Below the pieces are notes generated by a model. The model searched no databases. It was not told the DNA's origin and worked only from the letters and a program-made list of their open reading frames with translations. The position numbers and the translations under genes are program-made. Positions 28,933 through 39,984 of a stretch of 64,000 nucleotides of DNA are shown here, in pieces. Each line of letters opens with the position of its first letter. Within the stretch, counting starts at the first letter, position 1. The stretch comes from Prorocentrum cordatum (taxonomy: Eukaryota > Sar > Dinophyceae > Prorocentrales > Prorocentraceae), in the NCBI GenBank assembly GCA_963575745.1, contig CAUYUJ010003575.1, forward strand, positions 1 to 64,000, read 5' to 3'.

Positions 28933-30981
28933 TCATCGTCCCCAGGCTTTGTTCCACCATTCGGGAGTCGGTTGCAACTCGTCCAAGAACTTCCGGTCGT
29001 CGGCGGATATCGCTCCGTCGCTGCCCGGCCAGCGTTTCTCTCCGAAATGCACGGGGGTCAGCGGGCATTGGGCATGGTGAATGCGGCAATGGCACTTGCA
29101 CTTGCGCTTGCTCTTCTGCAGCGCTTTGAGCAGGTGGCGAACTCGTTCGTCGATATCAGCGACGCACTCCTTGCACTGCAGCTTCTGACGCCTCTCATGC
29201 TTGTGGTGGTCCATTTGCTTTGGGTTGAATTTACGAGCCCCGAAACTGCAGGAACACCTCTGGCACATGTACGTCGCAAGGTCCGACGGGTCGAATCCTT
29301 GCGCACGGCACGCCTTGCAGACTAACATTGTGCCCCGAGAAGACCCGTGATGCTGGCGTTCAGCCTTCGACCAGTACTTCAGCTCATATGCCGTTGTACA
29401 CTTACCGCGCCGCAGCTTCGTCTGACAGTCCCGGCACACCAAACGGGCCTTCTCCAGCCTCTTCGCATTGTACAGCAGTTGCTTGTCGAACGCGAGGCTG
29501 CCCAAGTGCTCCAAGCAATCTTCACACTGGTGCTCGTCGATGTTGCCGGGCGCGAACCCTCGCTCTGCGCAGCCCGGGCACACGAGGTCTCTATCGCCAT
29601 ACCGATGATGTTTCATAATAGCCGCGCCCCACACGCCTTCGTCAAAAACATCTTTGCAAGCAGCACACCCGTGGCTCTGCGGGGTCAGGCTCTTCTTCCA
29701 GTAATCACGTTCCACACGCCGCTTGCATATTGAATGATCTGGCGGGATTATCCTTGGAGCGTTGCCATCGGCCATCCCTTGGGAAGCCTCGGCCGCCCGC
29801 GCAGACCGACAAGGCATTGGGCAGCTCTCGCGCGCGCAGTCCATGCATCTCGTCCACCTGCCTTGCGACACGTACTTCTCGTAGAAGTCAGCGGCTGCTT
29901 TCATGCCGAAATCGCGAGCGTCGAGCATGTACTCCTGCTTCCCTTTGAGGTAGCAGCAGACGCACAGGTGCTGCTTCGCCATGGGGTCCATCTTCTCAGC
30001 TTCAGCGGCCTCGTCATCAAGCGTACTCCATTCATGAATCGCCTCGTCTGCTGTGAAATGGCCAGAAAGCTTCCGCATCAGTCGCTCGGGCCCCACTGGG
30101 TTGCCGAGGCCGAACAGAAAGGTCGAGAACGGTTGCATGACGCAGATGTTTGGCAATCGCTTCACTCTGGACAAGCATACGTAGGCAGCAATCTGAGCTG
30201 TCATGGACGCCCTGCTGGACCAATGCTGCAGATCAGCGAATGCCGCTTCCAACGTCGCCCCCTGGATCATGTGAGCGGTGGAAGCGAAAGCGGGGAGAAT
30301 CCAGAAGCCCGTGCGTCGAGCTTCGATGCCCGTGTGCTTGTTGACTTTCCAGGTCCTGGATCTTCGCTTCAACGGGTATACGCCCGTCGGCAGCTTCCCT
30401 ATTGTCCACTGTGCTTCTGGGAAATGGACATAGATAACCAAGGGCAACCTATCCAATATGAACTCGCCCTCGATCTCCTGGGGACTGCAATCAGGCGCCA
30501 AAGTCCATCCGTAAATCACTCCCTTTCGGTGTCTGTAGAGTTGTCTGCTTCGATCGACGTTGTCCGTCAACCGAATGGGCATGCCTTTGGCTAACGGGTA
30601 GATGCTCGGAATGTTGCCCGTCTCCTGGTCGTGCCTCTTCAGCCAGGAGAACAACTTCTCGTCCAATTTCTCCTTCGGCAAATCGCGATCTCCTGGGTGC
30701 AGCGGCACATCTCGAGCGTAACACCACGAGAGCTGAACGTTCTTCTGCTTGGCAAACTCCCTCGCGCGCAGGTTCGTCGAGAAGTACCTGGGCACGTTGA
30801 AGGTGTACAGGGCAGGTGCGCCGCTGAATGGGTTCATGCGAAGCTCTGGCGCTAACGACTCAGTTTCGGTCAGAACCCTGTGTCTCTTCCCTCGCTCCGC
30901 ACGGCACTCTTCGCACTCGCCATCTGGCGAGTTCAGAAGCGCCGCCATGTCGGCGCACCCTCCTGAGAAGCGCCCCCCCCC
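28933..30981 (-). pseudogene. Helitron-like helicase C-terminal motifs and Cys-rich tail (copy B)
   Basis: This frame joins the previous helicase segment across the G-tract at 30973-30981 (nine G; eight would keep the frame). The helicase part holds the Pif1-type KGMPIRLTDN segment, the ASTAHMIQGATLE motif and CLSRVKRLPN (motif VI). After that come about 300 residues rich in paired cysteines, in roughly 40-residue modules: HGCAAC, LVCPGC, HQCEDC, LVCRDC, LVCKAC, YMCQRC, LQCKEC. The modules look like repeated zinc ribbons. Their function is unknown; DNA or RNA binding is an inference. The gene ends at a stop at 28933. A fragment of the same Cys-rich region is found at 46,190-46,330. Confidence 0.8.
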
Positions 30982-31447
30982 AAGTCTTGCGATACGGGCC
31001 CAATACTGGGCCGCCCACCACGTCGTCGTTGCAAACGCACTTCCCCGCGCTCGGGGACGTCAACGTCGGGAGCCCGTGGAAGTAGCTGTAGTCCTCCATG
31101 CTGAGATTTCCAACTCTGCACTGGCCCAGAAAGGAGTTGTACCATGCATCGTCGCACCTCACCAAGTCGGTCAACTGCCAGAAAGATCGCACGCTGTCCA
31201 CGCCGTCTTGCCAGAACAGCTCCAACGCGCGGCGCGCGCACCCTGCGGGCACGTCCAGAGGGTTGGATGCCAGGAAGGTGCCCGTCACGGGGTGCAACTG
31301 CCAAAAATCAGCGCACATGACCACGTTCACTCCCCCGAAGGCGCGCTGCAATTCCCCCGCCCTCTTCTTGCACGTGCCCCTCACACGGACAGCGGCACTG
31401 ACCACTCGTTCCAGGGTGCCCAGCAGCTCCGCGGACATCATGCTCAC
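30973..31447 (-). pseudogene. Helitron-like helicase, middle exon (copy B)
   Basis: Starts at the inferred splice acceptor with VSMMSAELLG, the usual continuation of a Pif1 Walker B (DEVSM). It carries GGVNVVMCADFWQLHPV (motif III, GDFxQLPPV in the family, here with A for G) and the CRVGNLSMEDYSYF segment typical of Pif1/Helitron helicases. The frame is lost at the run of nine G residues at 30973-30981. Confidence 0.85.
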
Positions 31448-31912
31448 CTGGAAATGTTGCATACAGAACATATCTCTTTCTCAGTGTGCACTGAGCTATG
31501 CTCATTGCCTCCACAGGTCTGGCAAACATGGAAACGCCTGGGACGCACAAGGTATACAGCATGATTTGCCCAGACGCCGCCGTTCGAGGTGACGAGAACC
31601 CCGAACGACTCACAGCACGTCGAGCCCGAACGACTCACACCAGGACGAGGGGCCCGAACGTCTCACACGACCACAAACCCCTACGACTCGCACCAGGAGG
31701 AGGCGCCCGAACAATTACCCAAGGACGAAGAGCTCCAGCGGCTCGCACCAGGAGGAGCTCGAAGGCCTCACACCAGGACGAAGGGCCCGAAAGACTCACA
31801 CCAAGAGGAGGAGCCCCAACAACCCACACACGAGGACCCCGAACGACTCACACCACGTCGAGGGCAACGAACGACGTACTCCATGGAGTAACTCGTTCGG
31901 TGCCCTCGGGAC
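31448..31912 (-). other. 465-bp intron filled with minisatellite
   Basis: The helicase frame breaks exactly between DE and VSMM. Removing 31448-31912 joins GACGAG to GTGAGCATG and restores Walker B DEVSMM in frame. The donor reads GAG|GTCCCG and the acceptor TTTCCAG|GTGAGC, so AGGT is a direct repeat at both borders. Inside are minisatellite units (about 31,600-31,870) and the GAGCTATGCTCATT module (31,492). A border direct repeat resembles introner-type introns reported in dinoflagellates and other protists. Transcript data would be needed to prove splicing. Confidence 0.75.
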
Positions 31913-33265
31913 CTCGTCGATGATGATCACGCGCAGGGCCCCGCACTTCATGGACTGCTTGTGCCTGTCGCCCGTGGCATTCCCGTCGTCGTTCCGCGCC
32001 GGGATGCCGCTCCAGTGGTGCACCGTGTGGCCGTTGATCTGCGCCGCCATGGCATTTTGAAACGCCAAGCACACGAACTGAACGCCGTGCTCCCAACCGA
32101 GACCTTCCTCCATTAAGTTCCGCATCCAGCCAATGACGGCACTTTTTCCGGTGCCCGGAAATCCGTGCACTACGTCCAGCAGAGGCTCCTCGGAATTCTG
32201 GTTCACGTTGCCCTGCTGCTTCTCCAGCCACTCAATCTTCAAACGTCGAACGAAGTGCTCGAGAACCTGGCGCTGTTTCTGATTCGGGATCTTCGAGCTC
32301 GCCAGTATGGAAGCAAACGCTTTGTCCATGCTGGTTAAGCCCTTCCCTGCAGGGTTGAACGAAGCAGCAGCATCTCGCTTCTCGTCGAAGGGAGCATCGT
32401 GTGCCTTCTGGCTCGTGCCACTTGCGGATAGAGCTGCGAGGTGGTCCTGGTGCGCATCCTCGAAGATATGTCCCGGACATGCACGGTCTCCAGCCTCGAC
32501 GCCAGAGGGTTCCGTCTTCCACACTCGCTCTCCGATGCGATGGCTTTGTTCGTACTCGTGAAATCGAACACTTTTCTTCGCTCGGCTGTTCTCCGAAGCT
32601 TTCACCTTCGCTTTCGCCGAGGCGGTCCACTTCTCGCCGAGGCTGTCCTCTTCTTTAGCCGATTGGAGCAGTTGTTGAAACTTTCCACCAGGGAGGCTCA
32701 GCAGAGGCATATCTTGCTCTTCCTCCGACGCATCTGCCTCGCTCTGATCATCTGCCGCCTTGCCAGACGACGCCATCGTATTGAGCAGGAAACTCTGGAT
32801 GAGTTTCGCCGCTGCCTGGCTGACAACGTTCCCGCGCACGTACTCGTCCCAAGCGGTCTTCCAGGATACGCTGTCCTGCGTCGATGGCGTCCCTGTTGAG
32901 GTTGTCTTCTTGGTCAGTCTACACGAAGCTCGAACCTGGGGCGACTGATGTTGGGCCTCCTGCCAATGCCGCAGTACCGCAGACTCCAGCCCCAACATAC
33001 TCAGGTGATGCACAAACACGTCTCCTCCATAGAGCGTCCAAGGGCGGAAAAATAGACTGCAATACTGAGCGTTGTAGGTAGAACTCTTGTGTACGCTGGG
33101 CATCGGCAAGCCTTCGATGACAACCGCGTCCGGCCTCGCCTTCCTGACCAGAACCCAGGAGTGGCAGAGGACGCCTGCGTCATGCGGGAAAACGAAATAC
33201 TCGTCGGTCTCGGGTGTCACTACGATGTGCTGCTCTCCAGGCTTCACGGCGACTTCTCCATCCTT
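31913..33265 (-). pseudogene. Helitron-like helicase N-terminal exon (copy B)
   Basis: An open frame from after the TAG at 33266 to the intron donor. About 300 residues of linker (acidic, Ser-rich) lead to QRQVLEHFV (Q-motif-like), Walker A GFPGTGKSAV, motif Ia FQNAMAAQINGHTVHHWSGI and Walker B RVIIIDE. This is the Pif1/RecD-like helicase partner of the Helitron Rep, expected to unwind the donor strand during rolling-circle transposition. The apparent extension beyond 31913 in the same frame reads into the intron and encodes nothing recognisable. Confidence 0.87.
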
Positions 33266-33268
33266 CTA

Positions 33269-33820
33269 CTGTTTGCTCCTGATTAATTGTTGACCTCCTT
33301 GTGTCCACGCAGTTCGCGGTGGCAGGTTGCGGTTCAAGTAGTGTGTCGGAACCAGTAGTGGTTCGCACCTCCACTGCCGTTAAAACTCGTACGCCGACAA
33401 CAACTTCCAAGGGTGCTGCAGAGGGCGATATCCGTAGGCGTCGAACTCGTTCACTCTGGATCGGTCCGTCCGTACGTGAGGTTTGCGAGCCGGCGGCACG
33501 TACGTCGTCGCGCTCCTGTCCTTCATCTGCGACGAATTCTGAAATGTTTCCAACCTGTTCATCCACGCCCGCCCATCAATCGTATGCTCCTGGAAGGTCC
33601 GGATGCACTCTGCCTTCAGAAGGTCGCTCTGATCCAGATTGCAGCACAGGTTGCAGACTTCCACAGCGCCGCGGTACGTGCTGTTCATCTCGAAATCCGG
33701 TATCAGCCTCCCGCTGCTTGCTCTGAGCTGCGCCGCTTTTCCCCTGCCCTGTATCTTCGCCCTCAAGGTAAAAAGCTTGTCCACGCATTTCTTATTCTCC
33801 AAAGTGCCTGCGGGCTGTCG
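33269..33820 (-). pseudogene. Rep-helicase connector (copy B)
   Basis: Continues the Rep protein after a one-base shift near 33,818 (AAA where AA would keep the frame right after GGYIGK). Encodes KKCVDKLFTL, a conserved-looking block with FEMNSTYRGAVEVCNLCC, and reaches SAYEF before a TAA at 33380-33382. The same frame then reads QWRCEPLLVPTHYLN to a TAG at 33266. In Helitrons this region links the Rep to the helicase. Both stops point to decay. Confidence 0.65.
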
Positions 33821-36569
33821 CTTTGCCAATGTATCCCCCGAAATATCCATTCGTAACTACCTGCGTGCGCTGAATTGCTCGAGTGGCTCTCCCCATACTC
33901 TGCTTCTTCATGATGCAGCGTTTCTTCCTGCAGCAAGTCTCATGCGTTTGCTCGATGATCGGCAGTCGGTCATTAAGTTTCACGTCACTGTTGCTCCCTG
34001 CAAAAGCGACGCACAGGCCCGGCATGCACCCGTTCAGCCACTCCTCATTGCGCAGTCCGAGAGTTTGCCCCAGCCAATTTCGGACTCCGCTTGTGCGCAA
34101 CGTGAACTTCTTGGCGATGCCCTTGCAAACCAGCAGCGGAGCTGTCATCCACTCGGGGGACACTCTGTTGGTCCACGGCGCCTCGTGCTTGCACTCTCTC
34201 TTGTTCTTCTTGGAGGCGCAGGCGTTGGGCACCAAACGCTTCTCCTGCTGGGTTTTCGAATCCATCACCAGGCGATGTATATGGTGTTGGCAGCGACACA
34301 TGAAATACTGTAGAGCGCCGTTGAACTTCACCTTGAAGGTGGCGCCGTCGCAGTTCATGCCGAGCTTCTGAGCTTCCCCTGGAGCCCCCTGCGGTGACGA
34401 GCCCACACCGGCTCTCGCGTCACCATGCAAGAACCGAGGCAATCGGCCCAACTTCAACTCCCCCCCTGATGGCAATCCAGAGCATTCGGACGATTCCGAG
34501 TACGTCGGGAAGTTCTGCTCCAGCGAAGTCCTCTCTCGAACAAGTTGGTCCACGTCGGGATATCTCTCACAGCAGATTTGCCAAAGGAAATGCTTCAGCT
34601 CCGTCGCATTCACGAGACCTTCCTCGATTTTCTGGGCGATCTCCTTCAGCGTGGCGAACTGGTGCAGGCGCTGAACGAACATGAAAAAATGATAATGCAG
34701 CCCCCCCGTCGCTTTCTGAGCCTCCACGGCGCCGAACAAAGCGTCCACGCGCCCGGCAATGCCTCCCATGGCTTCAGCGTTGCTGCCGAGGGCGTCCTGG
34801 CACGGCGAGCCAGATTCAGAGCACTGCGGACAGCGGGGGCACATGCGCACTTCGAGCATCGTCGCTAAGACCGTGCGGATCTGCACGAAGAATGCGTTGG
34901 AGGCGGCCAAGGGGTCCTCTGCGAGGAACAAGCGACGCGTGTCATATCCAGGAAGGTTGACTTCAAACTCGTCCTCTGGCGACGGCTCAAGGCTCGGCGA
35001 ATCGCTCTTTGCCCACATCTGCCTCCTGCTCTCGCTTGCAACGAAGGGATCGTCCTGGCGGTACCTGCTGAGCCTGAGCGCTAGATAATTGTGCCGCTCT
35101 CCTGGGGAAATAATACAGAATATGCCATTCCCGTAGTTGACGCAAGCCCACATCCCCAGGTGCCTAATCTTCGTCCGAATCTCCTGCGTGCCTGGAATGG
35201 CCCGGCATCGAAAGCGGAAATCAGCCAAGAGTCGCCGCTGCAGGTTGCCGAGGCCGACTGCGAAAATCAGCTTACTGGCATCATTGTTGATCTTTCGGCG
35301 TCTGCCATCGGGTAACGTGTAGTAACCCTTCTCGAGCTTCTGGAGTAAATCGGCAGCGGCAATGGCAGCGTCAGTCTCCACGCTCTCTGCGCTTTGGTTA
35401 TGCAAGCGTTCCCCTCTCTTGATGCTCAGGCTTGCTCCGAGATTGACACGTTCACGAAAATATAGATTCCACAAGGCCGGCGCGAAGCCCCAAGTGCGTC
35501 GGAACTGGCCTTCTATCCGCTGCGGCAAGCCGCGCGTGAGATCAAACAACCTCACTGTGGTCGCTGGCCCCATTGCAAAATGCGCGTTCGGTAGTTTCCG
35601 CTGGGCTACGCCCACTGACGGCTCGAGCCACCTGTGCAGAAGCCCACGTGGAGTTGGGAGATCTTTCGTCTCTGGTCGACGCCAACGAGGTTGGTGCGGG
35701 ACGTCGTAACCGCCAACAGCACGCGGCAGCGTGAAAGGAAACGCCATGCCCAGGTACCAGGCGGTATGCTGATTCGTCAGGTCCGTCCCACTCTGGATAT
35801 TGACATCGCCGAACCTGGCAAACACGGACTTGTAATTCTCCGAGATGTTCGACTGGGCTCTGGTGCTCCGCTCAGCGACGGTATAGGACGGACTCAAGGC
35901 AGAGACGAAATCCTGCACCCGTCTTGCCGGCTCTGGAGGCGTCGCCACTTTCTCTTGAACGAGGGAATCTGTAGCCCCGTCTACCTGTTGCACCGCATCC
36001 TGCACTGCCTGCGGGATGAACTTCGCCTCCCCGTATTTCTCTGCGTATTTCTGGGAATATCTTTCGTGGAGGCGGGTTGCCACTCTGTCGGATGAGTTCA
36101 AGCCGTTGTTGCCATACCCTGGATAGCCGCTGTCGCGCATGAGCTCCATCAATTTGCGCATTACGGGGATGCGCAACGTCAGCCCTTTCAGGTGCTGCGC
36201 CAGGTCTTTGCTGCCCCCTTTGATGCGCACGTTCACCAGCATCGCCAACGTTTCCTCCGAATGTGGCACTCCGAGAGCATCCTGCAGCAACTTCAGCCGG
36301 TCCCCGTGGATCTCCCCGGCGTGCTGAGAAGCTTCGCGACAATATCTCTCGATGTCGTCCCAGGGCATGGAGAAGCTGAAGAGATTGCCTTTCACCTGCG
36401 TTCTGGCTTCGGGCTTGCCGAGCGGCACGTCGATGAGATTGCCATACGGGGCCTCCAGGTAATACACCAACATAGTACTCCACACCGTGCAGCACGCCGC
36501 GCACTCCAGCCACGTGACGTCGTTATCCACAATGTATCGACTCACGTGGCCGTAGTAATGGTCGTTGGC
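33821..36569 (-). pseudogene. Helitron-like Rep domain (copy B)
   Basis: The ORF 33792-36545 (917 residues). Residues 268-278 hold FPFTLPRAVGG, the block before the Helitron-like N-terminal domain. Then GNLQRRLLADFRFR and the WACVNYGNG region. Zinc cysteines follow (CPRCPQC). The HUH nuclease motif is GGLHYHFFMFV with His617 and His619. The catalytic tyrosine pair is GYFGGYIGK with Tyr901 and Tyr905, the YxxxY spacing of active Helitron Reps. The catalytic residues are therefore intact although the frame is broken on both sides: TGA at 36570 upstream, a one-base shift right after the tyrosines. Homologous to 765-1871 in copy A, which lacks the HUH half. Confidence 0.9.
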
Positions 36570-36572
36570 TCA

Positions 36573-37829
36573 GCTCATGGGGATGGTCCCGCCGTCGAAG
36601 GACGAAGATGCCGCCTCGTGATCCCTGAGTTCCCCTGTGCAGTCGCGGCATACTGGCACCTCGCACTGCGGGCACAGTTTCCTACAGAAAGGCGGCGTCT
36701 CCCAATCCTCCGAATGTCTGTCGGGACACGCGGGACATCTGACGTCCTCAGTACATCCGAATAACTTCCCTGATCTGCCTTCGAAGCTGCATTGGACGGC
36801 CCACCGACACACGTGGCGCTCTTGGTTTTCGAGACAGGTGCTCAAGGGTTCACTTAACAGCTTTTGTCGTCTCCACGGGCACGCGTTGCTTGTCTCCACG
36901 TCCCGATCCACATACCGCTTCTGCCATAGATCGAACCCGCAATTATTAAGCAGCGTCCCAGGGAATTTCCTTTCTACATCTTGAAAAATAACCTCTGTCC
37001 AATATCTAATCTCGACGTTGCCAGAAGCGAAAGACATGGAACTCGACTCCAGAGCTACTGGCGGGTACCCTGCGCAGGTCGTGCGAAGTTGGCCGCATAT
37101 GAAGCAGGCCAGACATCTCGTCGTCTCGTCGTTGTACCGCAGAGCGAGCAGGTTCAGGGCTCGCCGAGTTGTCGACAGACCCAGCATTGGCCACCGCTCC
37201 CGTTCGGCAACAGCCATGGCCCCGTATACGTAGTCCAAATTCGTCATCCAGGGAAAGTCGTTGTTACAAATCTCACGTATCATACTGGCATGCGTGCGAT
37301 CCATGGCGCCCCCAGCAATGTGATGCAGGAAAACTGTTCGGTCATTTGTGTGAAAACGGCAAGACCCGCTCTGGGTGTCCTGGAAAGGACACGAGTACAA
37401 CGGCAACTTCACTCCAGTTTCCAGGTCGGCCACTGTCAAGCTAGCGCCGTCAGCTCTCAGCGGCAAAGTGGGCGGTTCTCGCATGAGTTTACGTAGTTCT
37501 CGGCAGCGGCCATCAATCACATCCATTTCCACGGGCACTCCACCGACCCGCTCAGCATTGGCGCGAACTGCAAAATATTGCTCTTCCACGCCGTCGCCCC
37601 CTTCGCTTTCAGACTCCTCGCCGGCACCTTCGCTTGACTCCGAAGCGAAGCCTTGGTCTTTGTCAGTTGCCTCGACCGCCGGCGTTCCTGCATTTCCTGG
37701 GAGCTGGAACCCCAAGAAATCGAGCATGTCCGTGACGCTCTGACCTCCTTCCCTCGGGGCGACAGCTGACATTGCCGAGGCTGCGCCCTGGCTTACCGCA
37801 GCATTGACGTGATCGTCGCAAAAAGCCTT
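36573..37829 (-). pseudogene. Zinc-binding region between OTU and Rep (copy B)
   Basis: Lies between two in-frame TGA codons (37830 and 36570) of what copy A shows to be one frame. Begins in Ser/Glu-rich disordered sequence (ESSEGAGEESESEGGDG), then a block with CPFQ...SGSCRF and FLHHIAGG, an RALNLLALRYNDETTRCLACFICG segment, and finally the CPACPDRH ... LCPQCEVPVCRDC cluster. The uninterrupted LINE target site lies at 37079-37091. Confidence 0.85.
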
Positions 37830-39278
37830 TCATCCACTATGAGTCTCGAAAGCCTGCTTCAGTTGCAATCCAGAGCTTGCGCCAATCGCGCGCCGCCCAG
37901 CGCGCACTCCAGACGGCGGCGGCGGCAACGGGGCGCTCTCGTTACTCTGACCGTGCTGCTCTCGCTTGACTTCCTCCCCTGTCCTGGCTCGCTTGGCCAC
38001 GGCACTCCCATCATCCTGCCGCGTCACTTGCCCCGACGCTCCATCGTTCCCGTCTCCACCGTTCCTCTCTTCGGCGGGGGTTCGTGCCGGGGCTCTGTCA
38101 CTCTGGGTTCTCAGGCGCTTCGCCTCTCTGTGCCCATCATGTCCAGTGGAGCCATCGCCGCCCGGGCTTCTTCCCCTTGCAGGCAACTGCTCTTGCGGGC
38201 ATACCCGCAGCCGCTCGAAATCTGTTCGGACGGCACCCTGCCCGCCGTTATCTCGAAGGGACGTGGCCACCGCTGGCAGGCTCGGGTCTCCGACGTGCGA
38301 ACGTGCGTATGTCAACTCGTGCCTCGAAGAGGAATTTACGAAACTAACTACATTCTGCCTCCTGCAACGCGCCAGCGCCAGCAGCTCGATGTCGCTGAGA
38401 TCAAAATCTGCGCACGTACTCATGGCTTCCAGATAAGCAGGGTACACGGCATTGAAGAAATTGGCGGGCAAGCCAGCAGATTGGTAGTTGCACTCCCTGG
38501 CCTTGTCCACAGACTCTGCGAAAGCCGTTATAGGTTCCAGGTCGACGCAACCGTCGAAATCGAGGCCGTCAACCGCGTCGTGGATCTTACTGAAAAACAA
38601 ATCGAGTGAGTTTTGAAGGCATGCATCCTCAACGACACTTCTGTGCCACTCTCGAGCGCCAGCGGTTCCTGCGAACAGCGCCTCATACTTGCTCAGACAG
38701 CGTCCTCCACAGAACTCATCAGATGCTTCTGCCGTGTACTTATCTAACAAGCCCAAGGATCGCATCAACGGCATTATGAAAACATCCTCAAATTCTTCGA
38801 CGCAGAGAGAACCAAACTCTTGCATTATCCTTGTTTTACACTCCCTGTGCACTTCGAACTCATATACGTCATCCCGGCATGCCTCAACGCAGCGCTGAGC
38901 CACGTCGAAACGGGATTGCAGAAGGCAGTGCCACACGTGCTCACCTTCGTTATCTCCAGCGTGCAGCGAAGCACCGAAGGGGTTGGACTGCTTCGCAAAG
39001 GGTTGGATCAAATCCCAGAGTGCCCATTCCATGTCGCCCAGCAGCTCCTCGGACGATAGCCTCGATTTGAAGATGTCAGCGGTAGGACCGAATGCTTCGC
39101 GGAGAAACGAGCGAGCGTCGCGCTTGACCAGCTCACCCCTCTCCCACTCGCCCCACACAGAATGAATGGCGCACGCACCGTCTCCAGCTGTAGGCATCGT
39201 TTCCATCAGCATCCCCTGCAATTCTCGCACCGCTCGGGGCAAGGGCGCGTAAACCTCACGTAAGTCCACGACTGGCAT
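37830..39278 (-). pseudogene. OTU-type cysteine protease domain (copy B)
   Basis: Starts ATG at 39278 and reads 482 codons to a TGA. The OTU signature is AGDGACAIHS with Asp33 and nucleophile Cys36 and a candidate His in SSRHEL. OTU enzymes remove ubiquitin, and in Helitron/Helentron elements the domain is fused to or encoded beside Rep-helicase. Residues about 320-470 are an Arg/Glu/Gly-rich linker (EAKRLRTQ, EERNGGDGNDG) with a Pro run (PLPPPPSG). Copy A has TGT where this copy has the terminating TGA. The frame here is intact over the A-tract that is shifted in copy A. Confidence 0.85.
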
Positions 39279-39730
39279 CTCTGTGTACTCTGCTGCGCGC
39301 CCTCAGGTATTGGGAAGAAGAGCGTCCGTGCGGAGCTAAACTCACTGCACAAGTGATGCGCGGAGCTCACAGTAGAGCCTCACGCAGATGGATGGGCACT
39401 GGTCGAGACTGGCTTGGGTCAACCTGACTTGCACCACAACGCCTACGGAAAATCGCGAGTGAATCGTAACGCCTTCTACCCTCTGACGGCAAAATCCTTG
39501 TGGACCCTAACTGTTGGCACACTCCCCTGTGGAGCCCAGTCCATAGTCTCGACTCCCAGGAATAAGCAAAGCCGAGATAACACGAACCGACCAAGATACG
39601 AAGACCCCGCGGGGCCTTGCAGCGGGGGAGGGGGGAGGGGCCAGGCCAGCAGCTCGGTTGGCATCATGCGCGCCAGTGAATGGAGATAACGCATAGTGTT
39701 TAGTATGCGCTCAGTAAGACTGGGAGAGCT
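39279..39730 (-). promoter_or_regulatory. 5' leader of Helitron-like gene B
   Basis: Parallel to the leader of gene A. The coding strand carries GTGAGTTTAGCTCCGCACGG (palindromic leader motif, 39333-39345 on plus). A helicase-exon fragment (ATGATGCCAACCGAGCTGCT) lies near 39,660, downstream of an intron-like 3' end. Confidence 0.6.
39428..39449 (-). promoter_or_regulatory. Relict spliced leader upstream of gene B
   Basis: Minus strand agrees with DinoSL at 17 of 22 positions (TCCGTAG intact, CAAG end intact). It occupies the same place as 19079-19100 in copy A. Confidence 0.6.
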
Positions 39731-39984
39731 ATGCTCATTACTTCCACAGACCACGCGGTTACCACGCGTTTCAATTCCAATATCACGGGGTCACCTGTGG
39801 AGGGTGGTTATGGCAAACGTATCTTCATGTTTGTGGAGGGCGGGCAGAGAGACGCTCCTTCTCGCGCAAATCTCGTCTGCATGGCGACGCATGGGGGATC
39901 ACTAGCGGGGTTGCAAGACCTTGCCATCACAACAACGTTCAAGACGCGCTGGTACAGCGCTCTCACAACACACACGCGCAAGGA
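39731..39984. other. Pre-array module, copy B
   Basis: Counterpart of 19,371-19,615, with GAGCTATGCTCATT at its start. It leads into minisatellite array 3. Confidence 0.55.

Larger units (their letters stand above)
28933..39278 (-). mobile_element. Helitron/Helentron-like transposon gene, copy B (near complete, decayed)
   Basis: In order on the minus strand: OTU protease-like domain, disordered linker, zinc-binding region, Rep (HUH and paired Tyr), Pif1-type helicase, and a Cys-rich tail. Rep plus Pif1 helicase in one gene is diagnostic of Helitrons, and OTU domains are known passengers of Helentrons and some Helitrons. The frame is broken by TGA at 37830-37832 and 36570-36572, TAA at 33380-33382, TAG at 33266-33268, a one-base insertion near 33,818 and a G9-tract shift near 30,973. 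One intron is inferred at 31448-31912. Terminal sequences (5' TC, 3' CTRR plus hairpin) were not identified. Confidence 0.85.
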
